Shown here: one piece after another, positions 27,592 to 36,440 of the stretch
How the letters are laid out: each line of letters opens with the position of its first letter
Numbering within the stretch: the first letter of the stretch is position 1
Source of the DNA: Streptomyces antnestii
GTDB taxonomy: Bacteria > Actinomycetota > Actinomycetes > Streptomycetales > Streptomycetaceae
Assembly: GCF_004005495.1 (NCBI RefSeq)
Contig: NZ_RZYA01000001.1
Span: forward strand, 930,001-994,000
Reading direction: 5' to 3'
Length of the DNA stretch: 64,000 nucleotides
Position numbers and translations under genes: made by a program
The notes under the pieces: generated by a model
The model's database searches: none
Seen by the model: only the letters and a program-made list of their open reading frames with translations
What the model was told of the DNA's origin: nothing

Positions 27592-29188
27592 GAGATGTGC
27601 CGGCCACGGACTGCGGCCGATGCCCCGACCGTGACACAGGGATCCAGCAGGTCGGAACGCGTGTTGGGCGGCCGCACGGCTCGCCATGGGGCTCAATGTC
27701 ACCGTCGCAAGAGCGCCCAACTGTGACTGAGCACCGAAGTTGGCCGGGCTGGACAAGTACGGGGCACAGCTCACTCCGACGCCCTCGCCTGAGCCCATGC
27801 CTGCGGTCGCCTCACGACGATGCGGGCTGCGGGTGCCGACTGGCGTCGAGCGGGGTCCCGAAGGCATCTGTGACGCAGTCCCTCGATTCCAGCAGACGCG
27901 AGTTCAACGCGCGCGGGTCCACGTGACGCGATCAACACCTCATGCGCAACTACCTCGACCGCGCCCGCGAGGGTGACAGCCTTCCGGCCCAAGCCATCAC
28001 GATGATGCGCTCACTGAACCTGGCCCTGGCCGGAGATCCGTGAAGCCTCAAATCAGTGGTCGAATGCGGGAAGGTTCCTGCCGGGAAGTTCTCGATCACG
28101 GGGGTTCGCTCGCTCGATGATGTTCTGTTTCCCGAGACCGATGTCCGATTGGAGCGGGTGAGCGTCACCGCGGAGGCCTCGTCGTGAAGGTCGCAGCTTG
28201 CGAACCGTAGCCACAGTGCCCGGACTGCCGTTCTCGGGCCCGGCGGGTTCACACGACGTATGAGCGCGGACTTGCCGAACACCCCCTGGACGGGGCGAGG
28301 TTGATGGTCCGGTTGCAGGTCCGTCGCTTCGTGGCGGTGCCCGAGCCGGCCGACGCCGATCCGGAGCCCTGGGCCGCCACGACCGCTGGACCGCCGCGTA
28401 CCCGGGAGACGGCCTCGGACGGCCACCGCCGCGCTCGCCGCGCACCAGGAGGCGACGCCGCCGTCCCGCGTGGACCAGGCTATCGCGGAGGCGGTGGAGC
28501 GGCCGAACGCCGTGATGCGAGAGCTGTCCCAGCGCGCGTTCCCCAAGCCCGACGTCGTTCCGGGCGACGCCGCCAGGCCGCTGCGATTGAAGCCGCAGCT
28601 GTGCGCCGGGCAACCGTCGTCGCTGCGACAACTCCTTCTGCTCGGCAGGCGTCCGGTGGGGTGGCACGAGCCGATGTCGTGATTGATGAAGGTGGTTGTG
28701 ATGAGGGGCTGCAAATTTTCACGGCGCGGGGCAGGGCCTCGGGATCGCGAATATTTTCGATCAGACTCTGTCACTACCGAGCGCAACATGCCTGGGTATG
28801 GATCAGTCGCCCGGCCGACCCTCGCGAGGGTGGCTGATATATGCATTTCACTTGGCGCGGAACGGCCGAGTCCTCCGGATCCCTTCGCCGGGTGGCACAG
28901 AGTGCCTTGTCAGAGCGGTTGTGCCCCGGCGCAGGGTGGCGAACAGGTGGCGATAAACCGGGAGTTGGCATGCCCTCCACGTGGGATGGGTCACACCCCA
29001 AATTTTCGCGGAACGTAAGCCGCAGGTCACACGCTGTGTAACTGAATCGAAGGGCATCATCCGTTTACGGCTTGGGCAAACGGTTAACTCTGAGCGCCTC
29101 GCGATCGGTTCTATAGGCACGACGCGATGAGGCGTTCGCAGGCGCATCCGGCTTGAGCACGGACCTGCGCATCCACTGAGGAGACACC
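27592..29188. other. Long region without an intact gene
   Basis: About 1.6 kb. It contains the ISL3-type transposase relic at 28110-28335. The rest is open-frame noise with no domain recognised on either strand. The segment just before 29189 must hold the promoter of the sigma-factor operon. Confidence 0.5.
28110..28335 (+). pseudogene. ISL3-family transposase N-terminal relic
   Basis: One stretch reads DDVLFPETDVRLERVSVTAE, then hits a stop. A second stretch from 28216 reads CPDCRSRARRVHTTYERGLA, followed by LDGARLMVRLQVRRF. Together these are the N-terminus and zinc finger of an ISL3-type transposase with the linking part deleted. The catalytic DDE domain is absent and no terminal repeats were found. 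Confidence 0.75.
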
Positions 29189-29365
29189 ATGAGGCAGAAC
29201 CGCGTCGGGCAGCGGGAACTCGAAGGCTTCCGCACCCCGCGCTCGCACCAGGCAGCGACGGCCATCGGCGCAACAACGCGCCGTACCCTCCAGCGCCCCG
29301 CTACGGCCCGCCAGGCCTCCGTGGGCCGCACGCACTCGTGCGCCGTCCGTTCCGAGGGGGCCTGA
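29189..29365 (+). CDS. 58-aa leader peptide coupled to an ECF sigma gene
   Basis: A short ORF with a good ribosome site (GGAG five bases before the ATG). It encodes a basic peptide rich in Arg, Thr, Gln and Ala (starting MRQNRVGQRELEGF and ending HSCAVRSEGA). Its TGA shares one base with the ATG of the sigma gene (TGATG at 29363-29367), so translation of one should drive the other. There is no signal peptide or membrane segment. It could be a regulatory leader peptide or a small protein in its own right. It is not a recognised family, and coding status rests on the ribosome site and the overlap. Confidence 0.55.
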   Translation: MRQNRVGQRELEGFRTPRSHQAATAIGATTRRTLQRPATARQASVGRTHSCAVRSEGA

Positions 29366-29940
29366 TGAGCGACGCGGACGCGTCCGACCAGGAGAACCCC
29401 GTCGCGCAGAGCGCGCACGACGCCGCCTTCGACGAGTTCTTCCGGCAGAACAAGGACTACTTGCTGCGCTACCTCGTGGTGCGCACCCGCACCGTCTTCG
29501 ACGCCGACGAGATCCTCATGGACGCCGCCATACGCGTATACGAGCGCTGGCCCTACATCGAGGCGAGCCGGAACCGCCTGGGCCTGGTCCGCAAGATCGT
29601 GCACGGCTTCTGGGTCGATCATTACCGTCGCCAGGCCCGTCGCGCCGGCCGGGAGATCCTGGCCGACGACATCCAGACCCTTGTGTCTGACGGCGGCACC
29701 ATCGACGAACTCCTCAAGCTTCGCGGCTACGAGGAGCTCCACCGGGCCATGGCCACGCTCGAGCGCACTGCGCCCACCCAGGCCCGCTGCGTCCGGCTGC
29801 ACTACTTCGAGGGACTGGCGTCCGCGGAGATCGCTGAGCAGACCGGCAGTACCGCGGCCGCCGTCCGTACCAACCTCAGCAAGGGCCGCGTGCACCTGCG
29901 CCGTCTGCTCCGGCCGACCAGGAACGAAGGAGAACGATGA
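29365..29940 (+). CDS. ECF-type RNA polymerase sigma factor
   Basis: A 191-aa protein with region 2 at about residues 20-95 (FDEFFRQNKDYLLRYL and later FWVDHYRRQARR) and region 4 at about 125-185 (RCVRLHYFEGLASAEIA, then AAVRTNLSKGRVHLRRLL). The ATG at 29365 has GAGGGGG upstream. It is coupled to the leader ORF before it and, by ATGA, to the unknown protein after it. No classical zinc anti-sigma factor follows, so control may run through the unknown downstream protein. Target promoters cannot be told. Confidence 0.88.
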   Translation: MSDADASDQENPVAQSAHDAAFDEFFRQNKDYLLRYLVVRTRTVFDADEILMDAAIRVYERWPYIEASRNRLGLVRKIVHGFWVDHYRRQARRAGREILADDIQTLVSDGGTIDELLKLRGYEELHRAMATLERTAPTQARCVRLHYFEGLASAEIAEQTGSTAAAVRTNLSKGRVHLRRLLRPTRNEGER

Positions 29941-30689
29941 GCAACCACCGCCTGGACGAGCTCAACGCCGACCACAGCGCGGACGACCTCGACGTAGAGG
30001 AGCTGCTGCTCGCCGAGGCCCGCGTTGTGGAGGACATGGTCTCCACGCACGACACCGCGGATTTCATGAGCCGCCTGGCCAAGCGCATCGCCGCCGAAAC
30101 CCCCCGCCCCCCGCGCGTCCGTCGCGCCACAGGAGGCGACAGCGACCGGGGCCGGGAGCCCGCCACCGCGCAGCCGCCGACCGCCCGCCATGACGCCGTC
30201 CGACCCCGCAGCCGTCGGGCCCGGCGCCGCCGCCCGCTCCCGATCGTCCACCGCAACCTTCTCTCCCACCCCCGCGCCACACAGACCTACCTCCTCGAGG
30301 TCTGCGAGACCGTGCTGTGCTCCCAGGAACACGAGCAGTTCGACCTGTACGAACGCGCCGGTGCCCGCACCTTCGCCTGCCTGCTCTACCTCCTGGGCCG
30401 CCGCCACAGCGCCGTCTTCTGGTGGGGCTTCGCCGCCGGCGCTGACGACGCCCTCGCCGCGCACCTGCTCGCCACCCACTACGCGATCGACAACACCGGC
30501 CTCAACCAGGCCCGGGCATGGCGCTGGTACGCCCGCTTCCTCGGCTACCGAAGGCGTCGGCACCTGCCCCAACTCATCCAGGACATCGCACCGCCCCGTG
30601 ACCAGATCGCCGCCGACCTCGTCACCAACTACCCCTGGACCGACATCATGCGCACCTTCATCGACAACCCCCGCCTTGTCGAGATGTGA
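29937..30689 (+). CDS. Unknown protein encoded with the ECF sigma factor
   Basis: A 250-aa protein. The first 65 residues are acidic and helical (DDLDVEELLLAEARVVEDMV). A basic, Pro/Arg-rich linker follows (about 65-105), then a compact helical domain of about 140 residues (FDLYERAGARTFACLLYLLG, later WRWYARFLGYRRRRHLPQL). It lacks the His-x3-Cys-x2-Cys motif of zinc anti-sigma factors and has no membrane segment. The ATGA overlap with the sigma gene suggests that the two proteins act together, perhaps as a soluble regulator of the sigma factor. This role is inferred from position only. Confidence 0.6.
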   Translation: MSNHRLDELNADHSADDLDVEELLLAEARVVEDMVSTHDTADFMSRLAKRIAAETPRPPRVRRATGGDSDRGREPATAQPPTARHDAVRPRSRRARRRRPLPIVHRNLLSHPRATQTYLLEVCETVLCSQEHEQFDLYERAGARTFACLLYLLGRRHSAVFWWGFAAGADDALAAHLLATHYAIDNTGLNQARAWRWYARFLGYRRRRHLPQLIQDIAPPRDQIAADLVTNYPWTDIMRTFIDNPRLVEM

Positions 30690-30738
30690 ACACCCATCAG
30701 TTCCGCATTCGTAGGCATCCACACTTCGAGGAGTCCCC

Positions 30739-30894
30739 ATGTCTGATTCGGCAGCCCCTTTTGAGCCGCCCCCAGCGCCCCGACGGCGCCGCGCATTACG
30801 TGTCATCCTCGCCCACCTGGTGCGCGGGCTGGCGTACGGAGCGGGCACCGCGCTCACCGGCCTGCTCGCGTACTGGGTGCAGACGCACCTATAG
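30739..30894 (+). CDS. 51-aa single-pass membrane peptide
   Basis: A short ORF with GAGGAG six bases before its ATG. It encodes an N-terminal Pro/Arg-rich stretch (PPPAPRRRRALRV) and one hydrophobic helix ending in LLAYWVQTHL. The positive-inside pattern puts the N-terminus in the cytoplasm. It lies 49 bp after the gene for the unknown protein of the sigma operon and may belong to the same transcript. It is too short to assign, but the ribosome site and composition make it a likely real gene. Confidence 0.6.
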   Translation: MSDSAAPFEPPPAPRRRRALRVILAHLVRGLAYGAGTALTGLLAYWVQTHL

Positions 30895-31297
30895 CCTCGC
30901 AGTCGACGAAGAACGGCTACCCGCGGCGGCATCACAAACCACGATCTGCTCCTCGCTTGCGGGAAAGGCCGGGTACCGGGACGGGTGCTCGGGCATCGCC
31001 GGGGCAGAGGTCGCGCCGCCGGGTATCACCCACGAGCTGTCAGCAGTCGGAAGAACTACTTCCAGTATCCCCGTCAGGCGTCATGCGGCAACGCTCGTAC
31101 GATTTCCGCCCGAGCCAGCACAGGTATGCCGAAGTGCCCCGACGGCCACTACGCTTTCCCAGGGCCGAACTTGAGCACATCTTGCGACGATCCGACTTAC
31201 CGTCCGCCCGAGCGACATGAGTGCCGTCTGCGGCACGTCGTGCGCCACGGACTCGGTACGAAGATCACGACCAGTTTCGTGCTCTTCGAGGAGTCTC
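30895..31297. other. Intergenic region before the HNH nuclease gene
   Basis: About 400 bp. One frame contains CPDGHYAFPGP followed by more Cys, but it has no ribosome site and I do not call it. The promoter of the nuclease gene should lie here. Confidence 0.4.
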
Positions 31298-31978
31298 GTG
31301 CGCGCCCTTTCCCGCACCATCACCCTGCTCGCCGCCATCGCCGCCCTCACCATCCCCACGGCCAATGCGCAGGCTGCACCCGGCCCGTTCGGCAACCCTG
31401 GTGACATCCTCACCATGCCGCTGCAGAACGCTCTGAAGGCGCTCCCTGTGCAGGCCGAGGACCGCACCGGCTACCAGCGCACCAGCTTCAAGCACTGGAC
31501 CGACGCCGATAAGGACGGCTGCAACACCCGGGCCGAGGTACTCAAGGCGGAAGCGTTCAGCACGCCCGAACAGGGGCCGAAGTGCAAGCTGTCCGGCGGC
31601 GAGTGGTACTCCGCATACGACAACCAGTACCTCGACGCCCCCGGAAAATTGGATGTTGACCACCGCGTTCCGCTCGCCGAAGCGTGGGACTCGGGTGCGG
31701 GGGAGTGGACCGCGAAGGAGCGCGAGGCGTACGCCAATGACCTCGGCGATGACCGCTCTCTGATCGCGGTCTCCGCGAAGACGAACCGGTCGAAAGCCGA
31801 CCAGGACCCGTCCACGTGGATGCCGCCGTTCGCCGGCGACCGGTGCGAGTACATCACCGACTGGATCGCCGTGAAGGTCCGCTGGCAGCTCACCATCGAC
31901 CCGTCCGAAGAATCCGCGCTGTCCGAGAACGCGGCCACCTGCCCCAACGCGCCGGTCAAGGTCACACTCGCACGCTGA
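31298..31978 (+). CDS. Secreted HNH-type nuclease
   Basis: A 226-aa protein with a Sec signal peptide (residues 1-29, cleavage after ANAQA). The mature part belongs to the GmrSD/DUF1524-type HNH group: KLDVDHRVPLAEAWDSGA holds the Asp-His metal and catalytic pair, and the later NRSKADQDPSTWMPP gives the Asn and further residues of the beta-beta-alpha-metal fold. Four Cys (for example in DGCNT, PKCKL, DRCEY and ATCPN) could form two disulfides. I chose the GTG at 31298, with GAGGAG upstream, because the signal peptide then begins properly. It probably degrades extracellular DNA. A terminator hairpin follows at 32033. Confidence 0.85.
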   Translation: MRALSRTITLLAAIAALTIPTANAQAAPGPFGNPGDILTMPLQNALKALPVQAEDRTGYQRTSFKHWTDADKDGCNTRAEVLKAEAFSTPEQGPKCKLSGGEWYSAYDNQYLDAPGKLDVDHRVPLAEAWDSGAGEWTAKEREAYANDLGDDRSLIAVSAKTNRSKADQDPSTWMPPFAGDRCEYITDWIAVKVRWQLTIDPSEESALSENAATCPNAPVKVTLAR

Positions 31979-32032
31979 CCGCCCTCGAGCCGCCCGCCCG
32001 CGCACGCCCCCAAGTCTCATGCGGTGGCGACC

Positions 32033-32061
32033 AGTGTTCGGGTACGACGTACCCGAACACT
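32033..32061. terminator. Terminator hairpin after the HNH nuclease gene
   Basis: AGTGTTCGGGTAC and its exact complement flank a 3-base loop, 55 bp after the nuclease stop. The 13-bp stem is perfect; no T-tract follows. Confidence 0.75.
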
Positions 32062-32261
32062 GCTGGGGTGGGAGCGAACACACGCGCAAGCGCGCCTGGT
32101 CTCACAGATCCAGAACCTGGCGCAGAAGCTCTCGCGCAGCACCCCCTGCTGCACCCTTCCCGATCCACCTGGCCAGTGCCCTCGTCGCCTGAGCCACCCA
32201 GAGTCCTCCCCGCGGGACTGCTTCGACTCCGCCAAGCCCGTGACCTGGCCGGATGGCTTGT

Positions 32262-32440
32262 CGGCACCCGCAGGGCCAGCAGCCGGAGTCGACCTAGTGC
32301 CGCGGGCGGGAGCGGGGTGAGCAGTGCGCCTAGGAATGCGCGGTCCGCGGCGTGGAAGCGGGGGCGTTTTCCGTCGAGTTGCCGTTGCAGGAGGCCGAGT
32401 TGGTGGCGGAGGGCCTCGTCTCGGCGTCCTTCTCGCGGTC
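32262..32440 (-). pseudogene. Integrase-core transposase N-terminal relic
   Basis: The minus strand reads EALRHQLGLLQRQLDGKRPR, then FHAADRAFLGALL. This is the start of the putative IS3/IS481-like transposases of streptomycetes (LRHQLAVLQRQ type). The match is lost after about 55 codons, and the rve catalytic domain is missing. Confidence 0.65.
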
Positions 32441-32569
32441 GGTCATCGACAGTAACCGTAGTGCTGCGAAGGTCTGGGTCACGGCGAGGTAAACGATGCG
32501 GACAAGCTTGAGCAGCGATCATGCCGGATTGCGAACGGTCACGTCGTGGCTGAGCTGACCTGCGTGGGT

Positions 32570-33003
32570 GTAATTTCCGGCACGCACAGCTCGGCCAGGT
32601 GGACGTCGTGCCAGTGCAGGCCGAGTGCTTCGCCGCGGCGCAGCCCGGGATCATCAGCTCGAATAGGTCAGTGAGCTGGTCGGCGTAGGCGGTGGCGTTG
32701 TGCAGCAGGAAGGCGGCCGCCTGCGCCAGGGTCCAACACCTGCCGCTCTGGCGCGGCGGGCTGGGCGGGTATGGCGTAGGCGGCGGGGTTGTAGGCCAGG
32801 TGGCGGGTGCGTACAGCGGCGTTGAGTGCGGTCCGCAAGGTGCCGGCGGTTCGGTAGAAAGTGACGGGCCCGCGTCCGGCGGCGCGCTGGCTGGCCAGCC
32901 CCTCCTGAACGTGCCGGGCGCGCAGATCGAGCCGGCGCAGCGGGCCGAAGCCGGGCAGCAGATCGTAGTAGACGGCCCGGGTGTAGCCGACCAGCGTGGG
33001 TCG
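32570..33003 (-). pseudogene. Tyrosine integrase relic with frameshifts
   Basis: The minus strand encodes PTLVGYTRAVYYDLLPGFGP, LRRLDLRARHVQEGLASQRA and AGRGPVTFYRTAGTLRTALN in one frame (the core-binding domain). After a frameshift near 32730 it reads WTLAQAAAFLLHNATAYADQ, and after another near 32652 GLRRGEALGLHWHDVHLAE, which includes the first catalytic Arg. The rest of the catalytic domain, including the HxxR and Tyr motifs, is missing. It differs from the intact integrase at 24180, so a second integrative element once sat here. Confidence 0.8.
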
Positions 33004-33160
33004 CTACGGCGATCGTCGCCTTCTCGCCGTGCGACGACCCTGGGGTGTCTCGGCGCCACTCTCGAGACAAACACTGCGAGCAACGCGCGCTCTCCCGGCG
33101 ACGGGTCGTCGAGTACATGGCCGCCGGCTACCTCGGCGAGACGTCGGGGAGAGGGCAGGG

Positions 33161-34108
33161 TCATCTCGCCTTGCTGCGTGCGGACTCGAACGCTGTCAGC
33201 GGATCGCCTTCGACGTGCCAGGGCCAGCTGGTGACTCTCCCACCGATGGCATCGAAGACAGGAGCGGCTTCGCGTCGCTTGTTGGCGACGGTCAGTGCGT
33301 AGGTGAGCAGGTTCAGATCGGCCAGGGTCGCGGCATGGCTGAAGAACGCCGGCTGGGGCCACGTGGTCTGTGCCCGCTCCAGGAGCTCAGCCGCCTGCGG
33401 AACGCTCCAGCGGCTGGGGGCCAGAAGCGCTTCCGCACCGCCACGGGCCACCGCGGCGTGAAAGTGTGTCACGTGGACTCTGAGGTCCACAGAGGCACAG
33501 GGCGCGTTCGCCGGCATCCGTGGCCGCACCGAGTCGACGAACTCGACCATCTGCGCTGTCGATCCTGATTCTTGGGGGCTCAGATAGGCGAGCATGCTCA
33601 GGTACGCCTCGCGATGCCATCGATCCCGCGTCAGGATCTCGTTCCAGGTCGCGTAGACGTCTGCCCTGCCATGACGTTCCAGGCGTGCGACGCCCAGCAT
33701 CACGACCCAGGGTGCGGGGTCCCGCGGGTCGAGTTCCGCCACCAGCAGGCATCGTTTCCACATCGAGGATGCGTCGGCCAACTCCCCGGCCGCGCGGGCC
33801 CGTTCGAGTTCGGACCAGGACTGCAGGAGCAGGGCGTTCGCGTTGCGTGGCTCCCGCATCGCCCAAGCGGTGGGCAGGTGCGACTCGGAAAGGAAGCCGG
33901 CAAGGACGGACAGGCGGTGTGTCCTGCGGTCGAAGTCCCCTGGGCTTTGCTCCAGGAATCGTGCTAGCTGAGCCACACAGATGTCCGTCGTCCCGGGGGT
34001 GCTGGACCGGGTCGTCGAGATCAGACGCTTCAGGAGTCTGCCCAGATCGGCGTCGTCGAGTTCCGGGGCGAGGCGTGGACGTCTGACGCGGTTTGGAAGC
34101 AATGGCAT
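33161..34108 (-). CDS. Hypothetical helical protein
   Basis: A 315-aa protein without signal peptide or membrane segment. It is largely helical, with repeated Trp/Leu/Ala-rich helices (for example DPAPWVVMLGVARLERHG and REAYLSMLAYLSP) that suggest a TPR-like or other helical-repeat scaffold. No catalytic motif is visible. The start at 34108 is an ATG without a good ribosome site, so a downstream start is possible. It sits between mobile relics and the catabolic island and shows normal high-GC codon use. I do not recognise its family. Confidence 0.6.
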   Translation of the reverse strand: MPLLPNRVRRPRLAPELDDADLGRLLKRLISTTRSSTPGTTDICVAQLARFLEQSPGDFDRRTHRLSVLAGFLSESHLPTAWAMREPRNANALLLQSWSELERARAAGELADASSMWKRCLLVAELDPRDPAPWVVMLGVARLERHGRADVYATWNEILTRDRWHREAYLSMLAYLSPQESGSTAQMVEFVDSVRPRMPANAPCASVDLRVHVTHFHAAVARGGAEALLAPSRWSVPQAAELLERAQTTWPQPAFFSHAATLADLNLLTYALTVANKRREAAPVFDAIGGRVTSWPWHVEGDPLTAFESARSKAR

Positions 34109-34357
34109 GCACGCATGCTAGGAGTGGCGCAACGTCACGCAACGTACGCACCTGGATCGTTACCGGATGCTTGCCGCAAGCATCGTTACCCGCCCGTATG
34201 GCGAGACATGTACCAACGGTGCTGCTCCTTGGCCGCGGGTACGCGACTCGTGGGTGAGGAGGCATACCTGCTGAACGTCGGCTTCGAGCAGGCCAACCCG
34301 AAGAACGCGTTTCTGAGCGGAGTCCTGTTGCCCGCGACCTCGGCCGAACGCGCCTGT
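34109..34357. other. Intergenic region upstream of the ferredoxin gene
   Basis: Up to the operator-like dyad at 34358 there is no convincing gene. A frame near 34258-34340 contains NPKNAFLSG, reminiscent of a GAP/LysE-type membrane protein, but it is isolated and probably chance or a small relic. Confidence 0.35.
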
Positions 34358-34370
34358 GTGCAACTTGCAC
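34358..34370. promoter_or_regulatory. Regulon palindrome site 1 (GTGCA-ACT-TGCAC)
   Basis: A perfect match to GTGCA-N3-TGCAC, extended to a longer dyad at 34356-34372 (GTGTGCAAcTTGCACAC). It lies 143 bp before the ferredoxin start. Near-identical sites occur before five other units of the island. Confidence 0.6.
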
Positions 34371-34513
34371 ACGGGCGGACTCTGATTCTGGAGCATGCTG
34401 TTGTGGCAACCGACTGCTCTGGAGCTCGACAATGAGATCCGGATGACCGCCTGCTGCCCGACGCGAGCTGCAGGTCTGTCAGGGTCGGCGATTCTCTGAA
34501 TAGAGCCAATGTC

Positions 34514-34762
34514 ATGACGATGAAGCGCAGTGTCGATCTCGCCGAGTGCTTGGGTTACGCCTGCTGCATGCGCGAGTCGCCGAACTTGTTCGACATTCGT
34601 GACGACAGCGGGTTGGCGACTCTGCTCGTCGAGGGTCCAAGCGACGACCAACGGGATGAGGCCGAGCGGGCGGTGCGAGTGTGTCCGGCCGGTGTCAATG
34701 CCGTTGAGGGACTGCGGACTGCGGACTACCAGGAGAAGATAGTCCGGATCAGCGGCGAATAG
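34514..34762 (+). CDS. 3Fe-4S-type ferredoxin
   Basis: An 82-aa protein of the single-cluster ferredoxin family that serves P450s in actinomycetes. The cluster ligands are Cys12, Cys18 (ECLGYACC) and Cys57 (VCP), the three-Cys pattern of a 3Fe-4S centre, with an additional Cys17. The remainder (NLFDIRDDSG, then DEAERAVRVCPAG) fits the family. The gene has a weak ribosome site; the ATG at 34520 is an alternative start. The likely electron acceptor is the P450 encoded at 59094, some 24 kb away at the other end of the island. No ferredoxin reductase gene is visible in the window. Confidence 0.82.
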   Translation: MTMKRSVDLAECLGYACCMRESPNLFDIRDDSGLATLLVEGPSDDQRDEAERAVRVCPAGVNAVEGLRTADYQEKIVRISGE

Positions 34763-34988
34763 GCGCTTCCCGGCGGGGTCAACGGCGGCCTCGACCTCGC
34801 CAGCGTCCCGGACTGCGTGCACCCAGCTACGTCAATGGTGGTGCGCTGATGGGCATTGGTCTCGCCGACTGGCTCGGCCGCCGCAAGCTCGGCGCGAGTT
34901 GAGATCTGGTCCGGGTTCGCGACGCGCACCTCGTGATGTCGTCGGCATCGTGTCACGCGACCCCGCAGTCAAGAGGAAGGTTTCCACC

Positions 34989-35354
34989 ATGACAGACATC
35001 GTTGACAAGATCCGCTTCGATGCAACCGGCGTCGAGTTCGTGCCGATCAGCCTCGAGGACGCGGGCATGACCGCGATCGAGGGCGATCCGCAGCCGCGGG
35101 TGTGCACGCTCGTTGCCACCGAACATGTCTGGATCGGGCTCAGCAAGGTGGAGCCGAGTGTGCAGAAGCTGAAGGTGAACAACCACTCGGTGCTGACCTT
35201 CATCGAGGGTGAGGGAACGCTGACGGTCGACGGGAAGAGCCGGGAGATCGTTGCAGGCGACAGCGTCGTCTTCCAGCCGGGCGTCGAGGCTCACTGGGAG
35301 TTGCGAACGCCGCTGCGGGACTGGTTCGTCATGTACGGACCCTTCGAGAGCTGA
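34989..35354 (+). CDS. Cupin-domain protein
   Basis: A 121-aa single-domain cupin. The two conserved motifs are recognisable: KVNNHSVLTFIEGEGTLTVD (with LTFIEGEG for the G(X)5HXH region, but few His) and GDSVVFQPGVEAHWEL with one His. Because the metal-binding His set is incomplete, it may be non-catalytic or bind a ligand rather than a metal. The ATG at 34989 has GAGGAAGG upstream. It precedes the IRED-like dehydrogenase gene by 56 bp in the same direction. The function within the island is unknown. Confidence 0.72.
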   Translation: MTDIVDKIRFDATGVEFVPISLEDAGMTAIEGDPQPRVCTLVATEHVWIGLSKVEPSVQKLKVNNHSVLTFIEGEGTLTVDGKSREIVAGDSVVFQPGVEAHWELRTPLRDWFVMYGPFES

Positions 35355-35410
35355 CAGGCCGTGCTCCTGCGGGGTACTGGCCACTTCGATTGGAACAGGA
35401 GGGAAGAACG

Positions 35411-36298
35411 ATGACGCGGAACGTTCGCACGCACGCTGTCGTGGTCCTTGGCTGCGGTCTGATGGGCGCGGCGGTCGCACGTACCCTGGCTCGCACCGGC
35501 ACGTCGGTCGCCGCCTGGAACCGCACCCACAGCAAGGCCGTGGCGCTGGCTGACGACGGCGTGACGGCCATCGCCGACATCCATGAGGCCGTCAGGGCGG
35601 CGCCGTTGATCATCGCGGTGACGGCGGACTACGAGGCGCTCTGGTCGAACATCGCAGGCGCAACCGGGTGGCAGGGCGCGACGCTGGTCAACCTGGCCAC
35701 AGGGACGCCGGACGAGGCCGATCGGATGCACGCCCGCATCACGGCCATGGGCGCGCGGTACCTGGACGGCATGGCGGCCTGCTATCCGGAGGGTATCGGG
35801 TCGCCCGAGGCATTCCTCAGCTACGCCGGGTCACCGGAGGCGTGGGCCGAGTATTCTGGTGTGCTCCGTCGGCTGGGTGGCCAGACCCATCATGTCGCGG
35901 CTGACCCACGGGTCTCGATGCTGATGTCTGTCTGGTACTCGGCGTTCTACGTACCTGCGCTCGCGGCCTACGTCGAGGCGGTCGGCTTCGCCGCGGACCA
36001 GGGCATCAGCCGTGAGGATATCGATACCCTGACGCCGCTGCTGATCGACCTTGTGGGGCACGCGGCGCCGGAGATCTCGGCTGCCGTCACCACAGGGGAG
36101 CACGCGACCGATCAGGCGACCATCGACACTTTCTACGATGGCAGCGTCCCCGTACTGAACGTGATGCACGACGCCGGCCATCACGCCCGGATGTACAGCG
36201 CCGCACTGGCGAGCATGAGCGCTGCCCGCGAACTCGGCCTCGGGGATCAGGGCTATTCCGCGCTTGCCACCTGTGGCATTTCCCGACCTGTGGATTAG
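35411..36298 (+). CDS. NAD(P)-dependent beta-hydroxyacid dehydrogenase / imine-reductase-like enzyme
   Basis: A 295-aa protein with an N-terminal Rossmann fold (VVLGCGLMGAAVARTLA at residues 10-27, then NRTHSKA, which fits NADPH). The helical C-terminal domain has a SMLMSVWYSAFYVPALAAYV helix typical of the imine reductase branch, in place of the Lys-containing helix of true hydroxyisobutyrate dehydrogenases. AGGAGGG lies before the ATG at 35411. The reaction could be reduction of an imine or keto group. It is the only clear amine-type enzyme in the island, which makes an N-containing substrate possible. Confidence 0.8.
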   Translation: MTRNVRTHAVVVLGCGLMGAAVARTLARTGTSVAAWNRTHSKAVALADDGVTAIADIHEAVRAAPLIIAVTADYEALWSNIAGATGWQGATLVNLATGTPDEADRMHARITAMGARYLDGMAACYPEGIGSPEAFLSYAGSPEAWAEYSGVLRRLGGQTHHVAADPRVSMLMSVWYSAFYVPALAAYVEAVGFAADQGISREDIDTLTPLLIDLVGHAAPEISAAVTTGEHATDQATIDTFYDGSVPVLNVMHDAGHHARMYSAALASMSAARELGLGDQGYSALATCGISRPVD

Positions 36299-36440
36299 CG
36301 CACTTTTCCACCGAGGGTCCTGGAAGCCTTTTGCCATTTCTTCGGTGTTCAGGCTGCGGTTCTCGGTCGCGAACGCGGGTCGGCGGCAGGTTGCACCACG
36401 TAGAGCTTCCAAAATTGGTGCGGATCTTCAGCGCGCCCGC

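Noticed and set aside
34258..34340. GAP/LysE-type membrane protein relic
   Set aside because: Only a short NPKN-containing stretch resembles the family, which is not enough to call a relic.
34160..34822. Minus-strand open frame over the ferredoxin gene
   Set aside because: The plus-strand ferredoxin has conserved Cys positions. The minus-strand reading has no recognisable motif.
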